From Primorskyibacter aestuariivivens (lineage in GTDB: Bacteria > Pseudomonadota > Alphaproteobacteria > Rhodobacterales > Rhodobacteraceae): a stretch of 64,000 nucleotides of DNA. The stretch lies in assembly GCF_028023675.1 (NCBI RefSeq), contig NZ_JAQIOZ010000001.1:124001-188000 (forward strand). Reading direction: 5' to 3'. Each line of letters begins with the position of its first letter. Within the stretch, counting starts at the first letter, position 1. Under the pieces are notes generated by a model, which ran no database searches, was not told the origin of the DNA, and worked only from the letters and a program-made list of their open reading frames with translations. Below are positions 1 to 5,959 of the stretch, one piece after another. A program made the translations under genes and the position numbers.

Positions 1-1
1 G

Positions 2-307
2 CATGGGCATCACGGCTGGGAAGATCACAGTTTCTTCCCGGAGCTTGAGGCTGCGGATCCGCGGTTTGCCAAAGGGTTGGAGATGCTGGAAACCGACCAC
101 GTGGCGCTGGACGCGCTGCTGGACCGGTTTACCCGCGCGGGCAATCGCGTGGTGCAACTGGCACAGCTTGACCCCGGACAGATCCGCGACGAGGCCGGTG
201 CACTTCATGGCACCTGCGGCGAAATCAGCGGCTTCCTCAACCGCCATCTGAGCGATGAGGAAGACCTTGTCGTGCCGATCCTGCTGCATCATAAGCTGCG
301 GGGTTGA
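2..307 (+). CDS. Hemerythrin HHE-domain protein, C-terminal part (5' end outside window)
   Basis: The reading frame is open from base 2, so the gene starts upstream and only the last 101 residues are visible. The fragment carries spaced histidines and acidic residues (HGHHGWEDHSFFPEL near its start, TDHVALD about residue 30, RHLSDEEDLVVP near the end). This is the H-HxxxE-H-HxxxD style of a di-iron four-helix bundle in the hemerythrin/DUF542 family. Such proteins bind oxygen or iron, or repair Fe-S centres after nitrosative stress; the exact role here is unknown. A DMT transporter gene follows 46 bp downstream on the same strand, so co-transcription is possible. Confidence 0.8.
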   Translation, partial: HGHHGWEDHSFFPELEAADPRFAKGLEMLETDHVALDALLDRFTRAGNRVVQLAQLDPGQIRDEAGALHGTCGEISGFLNRHLSDEEDLVVPILLHHKLRG

Positions 308-353
308 TCATTCGGCAGGGCGCAGTTGCGCCCTGCCCACCAGAAAGCAGACC

Positions 354-1280
354 ATGACGCAATCCCCTGACATCACGGGAAAACATTGGTTGATGGTGGC
401 CACGCTCGGGGTGACCTGGGGCGCGACCTTCATGGTCATTGAAATCGCCCTCACCGGGATCACCCCGTTCTGGCTGGCCGCCGGGCGGATCGGCTTTGCG
501 GCAGCGCTGATGACGGTGATCTGGGCGCTGCGCGGCTTTCGGCTCTTTGCCCAGCGGCCAGGCGCGGGTGCATCCGCCATGCTGCTGCTGGTTGGTATGC
601 TCAGCTCGGCCATTCCCTTCATGCTGCTCAGCTGGGGCCAGCAATTCGTGACCTCGGGCTTTGCAGGCGTGTCCATGGCCGCGGTGGCGCTGATGGTTTT
701 GCCATTGGCGCATGTCTTCGTACCGGGTGAGCATTTGACCCTGCGCCGGATCGCCGGGTTTCTTATCGGCTTTGTCGGCGTCACGGTGCTGATTGGCGGT
801 CAGGCCTTTGCCTCGACAGGTGCGACACAAGAGGGGCTGGGGCGGTTGGCCTGTCTGGGGGCTGCGTCGTGTTACGCGCTGTCATCCGTGTCCATGCGCC
901 GCCTGCCGCCGGTGGACCCTTTCGGGCTGGCCACGGTGCTGCTGATCATCGGTTGCTGCCTCGTGATCCCCGCCGCATGGGTGGTCGAGGGACCGCCGCC
1001 CCTGCCCGATACCCGCACGCTCATGGTGATTGCCATGCTCGGGCTGATCCCGACAGCGGCAGCCAATGTCCTGCGGGTGCTGCTGATCCGCTCGGCGGGG
1101 CCCACCTTCATGAGCCTGACAAACTATATCGTGCCCGTCTGCTCGGTGCTGTTCGGCGCCGCCATTCTGTCCGAACCGCTGCCGCCCAGCCTGCTTATGG
1201 CGCTCACGCTCATCCTGTCGGGGGTGTTCCTGAGCCAATGGGGCGCGCTCAGACGGTTGTTTGGTCAAACCTCTGCCTGA
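354..1280 (+). CDS. DMT-superfamily (EamA) transporter
   Basis: Predicted inner-membrane protein of 308 residues with about ten hydrophobic helices in two EamA repeats (first begins VTWGATFMVIEIAL, second about residue 160). This length and plan are normal for EamA permeases, which export metabolites or amino acids; the substrate cannot be read from sequence. I chose the ATG at 354 because it begins shortly before the first helix. The same frame is open further upstream, but that stretch overlaps the hemerythrin gene in another frame and looks non-coding. It is one of three EamA permeases in the window (others at 39209 and 41476). It ends facing infC, with a hairpin between the two. Confidence 0.88.
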   Translation: MTQSPDITGKHWLMVATLGVTWGATFMVIEIALTGITPFWLAAGRIGFAAALMTVIWALRGFRLFAQRPGAGASAMLLLVGMLSSAIPFMLLSWGQQFVTSGFAGVSMAAVALMVLPLAHVFVPGEHLTLRRIAGFLIGFVGVTVLIGGQAFASTGATQEGLGRLACLGAASCYALSSVSMRRLPPVDPFGLATVLLIIGCCLVIPAAWVVEGPPPLPDTRTLMVIAMLGLIPTAAANVLRVLLIRSAGPTFMSLTNYIVPVCSVLFGAAILSEPLPPSLLMALTLILSGVFLSQWGALRRLFGQTSA

Positions 1281-1288
1281 AACGACAA

Positions 1289-1310
1289 ACGCCGGGGACA
1301 ACCCCGGCGT
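1289..1310. terminator. Bidirectional hairpin between DMT transporter and infC
   Basis: A perfect 9-bp stem (ACGCCGGGG / CCCCGGCGT) with a 4-base loop lies between two convergent genes. On the minus strand it is followed by TTGTCGTTT, a modest T-rich tail; on the plus strand there is no T-run. It probably terminates infC and at least slows transcription from the other side. Confidence 0.65.
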
Positions 1311-1336
1311 CTCGTATCTCGTCACGATGGCAGATG

Positions 1337-1885
1337 TTATTTCTGCGGCAGCGGCCCGATCATCATGATCATCTGGCGGCCTTCCATCTTGGGCATGTTC
1401 TCGATCTTGCCGATCTCTTTCACGTCCTCGGCCACACGTTCCAGCAACTCACGGCCAAGGTTCTGGTGCGCCATCTCGCGGCCACGGAACCGCAGGGTGA
1501 CTTTGACCTTGTCGCCGTTTTCAAGAAACTTGAACACGTTGCGCATCTTGACCTCGTAGTCGTGGGTATCCGTGTTGGGACGGAACTTCACCTCTTTGAC
1601 TTCGATGATCTTCTGCTTCTTGCGAGCCTCGGATTCGCGCTTTTGCTGTTCGTATTTGAACTTTCCGAAATCCATGATCTTGCAGACGGGCGGATTGGCA
1701 TTGGGCGAAATCTCGACCAGATCAAGCCCGGCATCCTGCGCCATTTCAAGCGCGCGGCGGGGCGTGACAACGCCGACATTTTCGCCTTCGGCGCCAATCA
1801 GGCGGATTTCAGGGGATCGGATCTTGTCGTTGACGCGGGGGCCCGTATCACGGGTGGGCGGCGCGTTATGCGGTCTGCGGGCTAT
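1337..1885 (-). CDS. infC: Translation initiation factor IF-3, ATA start codon
   Basis: IF-3 binds the 30S subunit and checks start-codon and initiator-tRNA pairing. The protein shows the N domain ([37 protein letters not shown]), a basic linker ([16 protein letters not shown]) and the C domain ([18 protein letters not shown] ... [10 protein letters not shown]). An ATG 18 codons upstream is in frame, but the family's usual N-terminus (ARRPHNAPP) is preceded directly by ATA. On the minus strand AAAGGA lies 8 bases before that ATA. This gives 182 residues, matching the usual ~180. A rare start codon is the known basis of IF-3 autoregulation in other bacteria (AUU in E. coli). No rpmI-rplT follows; the gene stands alone. 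Confidence 0.93.
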   Translation of the reverse strand: MARRPHNAPPTRDTGPRVNDKIRSPEIRLIGAEGENVGVVTPRRALEMAQDAGLDLVEISPNANPPVCKIMDFGKFKYEQQKRESEARKKQKIIEVKEVKFRPNTDTHDYEVKMRNVFKFLENGDKVKVTLRFRGREMAHQNLGRELLERVAEDVKEIGKIENMPKMEGRQMIMMIGPLPQK

Positions 1886-2089
1886 GGGTTTATTCCTTTG
1901 ATGGTTCCCGAAATTTGAGCCTGCAAGGTAGATGGGCATTCGGCGTCTTTCAAGCGCAGAATCGGCTGAAATGCGCTGATCTTTCGGGTTTTCCCCTTGA
2001 AGCCGGGCGCGATGAGGCGCAAGTCACTCCCACACCTGCACGGGGCGGGTTTTGCACCGTGCGCTGATATTTTTTGAGGGGATGTTCGG

Positions 2090-2950
2090 ATGAAGAATCT
2101 GATCTTGGTTGTCGTTCTGGCTGCGGCCGGTATTGGTGGCTATGTCTGGTATGACAGCCAGCAAAAGGCGGAAGCCGAAGCATCGGCAGCTGCGGCCGAG
2201 GAAGCGGCACAGAAAGCCGAAGAAGAGGCCGCCGCAGCGGCCAAGGCGGCCGAAGAAGCGGCTGCCAAAAAGGCCGAGGAAGTAGCCGCAGCCGCCAAAG
2301 CCGCAGAGGAAGAAGCCGCACGGGTCGCTGAAGAAGCTGCCGCAGCAGCGGAAGAAGCCGCGCGTACCGCAGAGGAAGAAGCTGCCGGCGTTGCAGAAGA
2401 AGCCGAAGCCGCGGCAGAAGAAGCCGCAGCCGCCGCTGAGGAAGAGGCCGCACGCCTTGCCGAGGAAGCCGCAGCCGCAGCAGAGGCCGCAGAGGCCGAA
2501 GCCGCGCGCGTCGCAGAGGAAGCCGCCGAAGCCGCTCGCGCCGCTGAAGAAGCCGCAGCAGAGGCTGCAGAGGCCGCTGAAGAGGCTGTGACAGATGCGG
2601 CCGAGGCCACAGAAGAGGTCGTCAGCGACGCGGTTGAAGCAACAGAAGAGGCCCTGACTGAGGCCACCGAAGCGGCTGAGGATGCTATAACGGACGCGAC
2701 CGATGGCGCCGCAACGGACGCAACCGAAGAAGCCGCACAGGCCACCGGGGAAGCAACCGGCGAGATGTCCCTGGCCGATCTGATGACCGTCGAAAACTTT
2801 GACTATGACAAGGTGATCGAAGCCATCGAAAACTCCGACCTTGGCGCGCTCAAGAAAACCGCGATCAAAACCGCGATCGAGGGTGCCCGGGACAACCCGG
2901 AGATGCTCAAGGCCGCGCTGGAACAGGCCCGCGCCGCGCTCGACCTCTGA
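2090..2950 (+). CDS. Membrane-anchored Ala/Glu-rich coiled-coil protein
   Basis: Not a recognised family. The 286-residue product begins with one hydrophobic helix (about residues 3-21, LILVVVLAAAGIGGYVWY). Then come about 140 residues made almost only of Ala, Glu and some Lys/Arg (AEEAAAAAKAAEEAAAKKAEE style), strongly helical and probably a long coiled coil. A Thr/Asp/Val-richer repeat region follows (about 165-220; TEATEAAEDAITDATDG). The last ~60 residues are an ordinary, probably folded acidic domain (SLADLMTVENFDYDKVIEAIENSD is split by the 20-residue limit: SLADLMTVENFDYDKVIEAI then ENSD). The likely topology is an N-terminal anchor with the rod in the periplasm, spacing the C-terminal domain from the membrane. 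A strong terminator follows, so it ends its own unit. The reverse strand is also open here because of the codon repeats; I regard that as an artefact. Confidence 0.75.
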   Translation: MKNLILVVVLAAAGIGGYVWYDSQQKAEAEASAAAAEEAAQKAEEEAAAAAKAAEEAAAKKAEEVAAAAKAAEEEAARVAEEAAAAAEEAARTAEEEAAGVAEEAEAAAEEAAAAAEEEAARLAEEAAAAAEAAEAEAARVAEEAAEAARAAEEAAAEAAEAAEEAVTDAAEATEEVVSDAVEATEEALTEATEAAEDAITDATDGAATDATEEAAQATGEATGEMSLADLMTVENFDYDKVIEAIENSDLGALKKTAIKTAIEGARDNPEMLKAALEQARAALDL

Positions 2951-2975
2951 GCCGTAGCAAACCGTTCTGACATCG

Positions 2976-3006
2976 CCGCGCCCGGACCATCCGGGCGCGG
3001 TTTTTT
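2976..3006 (+). terminator. Rho-independent terminator after the Ala/Glu-rich gene
   Basis: A perfect 10-bp GC-rich stem (CCGCGCCCGG / CCGGGCGCGG) with a 5-base loop is followed by six T. It sits 25 bp after the stop codon at 2950. This is a textbook intrinsic terminator. Confidence 0.93.
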
Positions 3007-3081
3007 AATGTCCGGCATCCGGGCTTGACCTTGGCCCTGCCCCGGCGAACACTCGCCACAAATAGCAAGGGGGACACCACC

Positions 3082-3492
3082 ATGAAGCTGCACCTGCATC
3101 ATATCAACCTGTCCACGGACAAGGTCGCCGAAATGGATGTGTTTTACCGCGATATCATGGGGCTGGATGTCCCGACCGAGGATGTGCCGACGCTGGAAAA
3201 GAACCGCGGTTATGCCGGGGACGTGGCCTTTGTTTCGGATGGGCATATTCAGACCCACCTTGCCCAGCGCGACGTGCAGGCCGGGTTCCGCACCGGCCAG
3301 ATCGTGAACCCGGTGGCGCGCGGGCATATCGCCTATCGCACCGATGATCTTGCCGCGTTCAAGGCGCATCTGGAGGCCAAGGGCATCCCCTATTCCGATT
3401 GGGGACACGCGGCGGTCGCGGGCTGGCACCAGATCTTTTTCCATGATCCGGACGGCAACGTGATCGAAGTGCACGAAAAGCGCGAAGATTGA
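3082..3492 (+). CDS. VOC-family (glyoxalase/dioxygenase fold) protein
   Basis: A 136-residue single-domain protein with two beta-alpha-beta-beta-beta modules typical of the vicinal oxygen chelate fold. It opens with LHHINLSTDKVAEMDVFYRD (metal-ligand-type His) and closes with FFHDPDGNVIEVHEKRED, where the Glu of VIEVHE is the usual C-terminal metal ligand. A His in RGHIAYRTDD sits at a third ligand position. Members include glyoxalase I, fosfomycin-resistance enzymes and extradiol dioxygenases; the substrate is not predictable here. The start is the ATG at 3082, preceded by AAGGGGGAC; an upstream TTG in the same frame lacks a ribosome site. It stands alone after a terminator. Confidence 0.85.
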   Translation: MKLHLHHINLSTDKVAEMDVFYRDIMGLDVPTEDVPTLEKNRGYAGDVAFVSDGHIQTHLAQRDVQAGFRTGQIVNPVARGHIAYRTDDLAAFKAHLEAKGIPYSDWGHAAVAGWHQIFFHDPDGNVIEVHEKRED

Positions 3493-3571
3493 CGCTGATC
3501 TAACCGAAGGGCAGACCGGGTCACGGCGCTGTCACTCAAAGCAACTGGACAGCCGTGTGTCGGAAAGATAC

Positions 3572-3584
3572 GTTATAGAATAAC
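3572..3584 (+). promoter_or_regulatory. Zur-like operator (GTTATAGAATAAC)
   Basis: A perfect inverted repeat, GTTAT-AGA-ATAAC, lies 27 bp before the start of the His-rich periplasmic gene. It differs at one position from the Zur consensus of gammaproteobacteria (GTTATA-N-TATAAC). The gene behind it encodes a metal-binding-type protein, which fits zinc repression. The assignment to Zur is inference. Confidence 0.55.
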
Positions 3585-3610
3585 ATCACATTATTTGCGA
3601 GAAGACCCCA

Positions 3611-4123
3611 ATGCGTATGTTTCCGGCGGTTTTGACCCTCTGCCTCCTGCCCACCCTTCCCCTATACGCGGGCGAAGGCCATGACGACCATGCACATGAG
3701 GCGCATGACGAGGATCACAAGGACGACATCCACCTGAGCGAAAAGGACGGTGTGCGCCTTTTGCACCCTTGGGGGGTCATGTCGCGCGACGGGCTTGAGG
3801 TCTATGTCACCCTCGAAAACGGCTCCGGCGGCACCATCACCATCACCGGCGGCGACAGCGCCCATGGTGATCTCATGCTCCTTGCGACCGATCCGGGCAC
3901 TGACACGGTTGTTCCGGTGTCCGAGATGCCGGTGAGCGCAGGGGCCGAGATGGAATTTGCGCCCGGGGAACTGTTCCTGCGGCTGGACACTCCGCCGGAT
4001 CTGCATGTGGGCGACGTGATCGAGGCGCATCTTGAACTCGCGCCGCTGGGCGAGATCGAGATGGATATTGAAATTTTCGCCCCCGGCACAACCGACCATC
4101 CGCATGCGGGGCACAACCACTGA
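3611..4123 (+). CDS. His-rich periplasmic PCuAC-like metal-binding protein
   Basis: A 170-residue exported protein: signal peptide (about residues 1-20, cleavage near LYA|GEG), a His/Asp-rich segment (His at 24, 27, 29, 32, 36, 41), a beta-rich PCu(A)C-like domain (about 50-157, DGLEVYVTLENGSGG ... GEIEMDIEIFAPG) and a His-rich tail (His 163, 165, 168, 170). PCuAC proteins carry copper to cytochrome oxidase through an H-x10-M ... HxM site. Here the C-terminal HxM position reads LFLRL, so the copper site looks broken while two His clusters flank the domain. With the Zur-like box this suggests a zinc-handling variant rather than a copper chaperone. No zinc transporter gene is adjacent. Confidence 0.75.
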   Translation: MRMFPAVLTLCLLPTLPLYAGEGHDDHAHEAHDEDHKDDIHLSEKDGVRLLHPWGVMSRDGLEVYVTLENGSGGTITITGGDSAHGDLMLLATDPGTDTVVPVSEMPVSAGAEMEFAPGELFLRLDTPPDLHVGDVIEAHLELAPLGEIEMDIEIFAPGTTDHPHAGHNH

Positions 4124-4271
4124 ACATTCCCCCTGCCCCGGAATTGACCCGCGCCCCCCAAAATGCGAGTCTTTGCCAAAATATAACCATAAGGGTGCAG
4201 TATCGCGGATAAACCGTGAAGCCCGGGGCACGCATGGATATGCAGGACAAACCAAAGGCGGAGGCGCGGAT

Positions 4272-5318
4272 ATGCGCATAACCGCCGTCACTTGTATCAA
4301 GAATGAGGGTCCGTTCCTTCTGGAATGGATTGCCTATAACCGCGTGATCGGGGTCACCGATCACTTGTTCTATTCCAACGATTGCACGGATGCGAGCGAC
4401 CGGATGCTGGACCGGCTGGCGGAGCATGGTGTTGTGCAGCACCTGCCCAACCCGGCCGAGGGGCGCAACTACCAGATGGAGGCGCTCAAGGACGCGGCGA
4501 AACAGGCCATCGTGCGGGACGCCGATTGGCTCTGGATTGCGGATGTGGACGAGTTTCTCAACATCCATGTGGGCGACAATACGATCCCCGCGCTGATCGC
4601 GGCCTGTGGCGATCCGCAGGCCATTTCGCTCACCTTCCAGTTCTTTGCATCAAGCGGGATCGAGACGTTCGAGGATGTGCCGGTGATCAGCCAGTTCACC
4701 CGCTGCCACAATCCGGACCTGTGGTGCGGCGAGAGCGCAATCGAAGTGAAGTCACTGGTGCGCAAGGATTTTCCGCTGCAATACTACGGCGCGCACCGGC
4801 CGTTTTTCAAATCCTCCCTGCCCGAACGCAAGCGTCCCACATGGACCGATGGATCGGGCCGCAAGGTGCCGCATAAATTCCTTGTGGCCGCCAACAAACG
4901 CCGCATCCGCAAGTTTCCGGCGGCGGGCGCGCGGGCCTTTGCCACGTTGAACCACTATGCGCTGCGCTCGCTCGACAGTTACCTGGTCAAGAATGACCGG
5001 GGCGACGTGAACCGCGAAAACCGCGATTTCGACGACACCTATTGGCGCGAACGCAATGACGGCGCGATGGAGGATCGGACGATCCTTCGGATGCTGCCCC
5101 GTCTGGAGGCGGAGATCGCGGCGCTGAAATCCCTGCCCGGCATTGCCGATCTGCATGACGAGGCGGTGGCATTGCACCGGGCCAAGCGCGACGAACTTCT
5201 GGCGCAGGAGGGCTACCGCGCCATGCAGGCGCAATTGCGCGCGGCCTCCACCCTGCCGCCCGAGGAAGAGGCGCTGTTGTACGACATTGGCGACACCCCG
5301 GTGCTGGAGATGGCATGA
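4272..5318 (+). CDS. Glycosyltransferase family 2 protein (PF13704 type)
   Basis: A 348-residue cytosolic GT-A-type enzyme and the first gene of a four-gene overlapping cluster. The N-terminus shows VTCIKNEGPFLLEWIAYNRV, the nucleotide-sugar fold start. The metal-binding DxD-like motif is IADVDEFLN (about residue 95). Other shared motifs are GAHRPFF and LNHYALRSLDSYLVK. Two downstream genes (5956 C-terminal half, 8304) share all of these, so they are paralogues. Such enzymes decorate polysaccharide or lipid carriers; donor and acceptor are unknown. The frame is open upstream to about 4032, but that part overlaps the preceding gene's end. The ATG at 4272 follows GGCGGAGGCGCGGAT. It overlaps the next gene by ATGA. 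Confidence 0.85.
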   Translation: MRITAVTCIKNEGPFLLEWIAYNRVIGVTDHLFYSNDCTDASDRMLDRLAEHGVVQHLPNPAEGRNYQMEALKDAAKQAIVRDADWLWIADVDEFLNIHVGDNTIPALIAACGDPQAISLTFQFFASSGIETFEDVPVISQFTRCHNPDLWCGESAIEVKSLVRKDFPLQYYGAHRPFFKSSLPERKRPTWTDGSGRKVPHKFLVAANKRRIRKFPAAGARAFATLNHYALRSLDSYLVKNDRGDVNRENRDFDDTYWRERNDGAMEDRTILRMLPRLEAEIAALKSLPGIADLHDEAVALHRAKRDELLAQEGYRAMQAQLRAASTLPPEEEALLYDIGDTPVLEMA

Positions 5319-5959
5319 GCCGCCTGCGCGTGATCAATCTGGGCCTGCCGAAATCGGGCACCACGACGCTGGCCCGCGCACTGCGCAAGGCCGGGCTGCG
5401 CGTGGCCGATCACCGGATCAAGAAGGTGCAGACCGACAACACGGCGCTGCATGGCCGCTTTGTCGGAGAGATGATGTATGACGGCTATTTCCTGCGCGGC
5501 GATCCGTTGGACGGCCTCGACGTATTCGACGGCTTTGCCGAGGTGAACGCGCTGCGCGGGGACCGCTCGATCTGGCCGCAATTCGACTGGGGGCTGATCG
5601 ACGCGATCCGGACAAACCATCCCGGTGCGAAGTTCCTTGCCAGTTGGCGACCCCCTGAGGCGATTTCCGACAGCATGCTGCGCTGGTCCAACCTTGGCAC
5701 CGAACGCATCCCCAACGCGGTCATCCCCGGCCTGCCCGCGGGCTATGGCGTCACGACGCAGGAGCGGGTGGGCTGGATCGCCGGGCATTATGCGCAACTG
5801 CGCAGGCTCTTTCGTGGCGAGGAGGACTTCCTCGAATATGACGTGGCCGACCCGGAGGCCCCCGCGAAAATCGGCGCGTTCATCGGGCGCGACCTGCCGT
5901 GGTGGGGCAAGACCAATGTAAACCCGGTGCGGGTAATGAGTGACGAGGGTGTGGAATGA
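5315..5959 (+). CDS. Sulfotransferase-family protein
   Basis: A 214-residue soluble protein. It opens with INLGLPKSGTTTLARALRKAG, the 5'-phosphosulfate-binding (P-loop-like) motif of PAPS-dependent sulfotransferases, and has a later KFLASWRPPEAISDSMLRW segment where the 3'-phosphate-binding Arg/Ser motif is expected. It resembles the short Sulfotransfer_4-like group. The predicted role is transfer of sulfate to a sugar or other acceptor, plausibly a glycan made by the flanking glycosyltransferases. The start codon overlaps the previous stop (ATGA) and its own stop overlaps the next start, so translation is probably coupled along the operon. Confidence 0.78.
   Translation: MSRLRVINLGLPKSGTTTLARALRKAGLRVADHRIKKVQTDNTALHGRFVGEMMYDGYFLRGDPLDGLDVFDGFAEVNALRGDRSIWPQFDWGLIDAIRTNHPGAKFLASWRPPEAISDSMLRWSNLGTERIPNAVIPGLPAGYGVTTQERVGWIAGHYAQLRRLFRGEEDFLEYDVADPEAPAKIGAFIGRDLPWWGKTNVNPVRVMSDEGVE

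Noticed and set aside
2140-2745. Ala/Ser-rich 201-codon frame antisense to the coiled-coil gene
   Set aside because: It results from reading the GCC/GAA codon repeats backwards. The plus frame has a ribosome site, a membrane anchor and a non-repetitive end.
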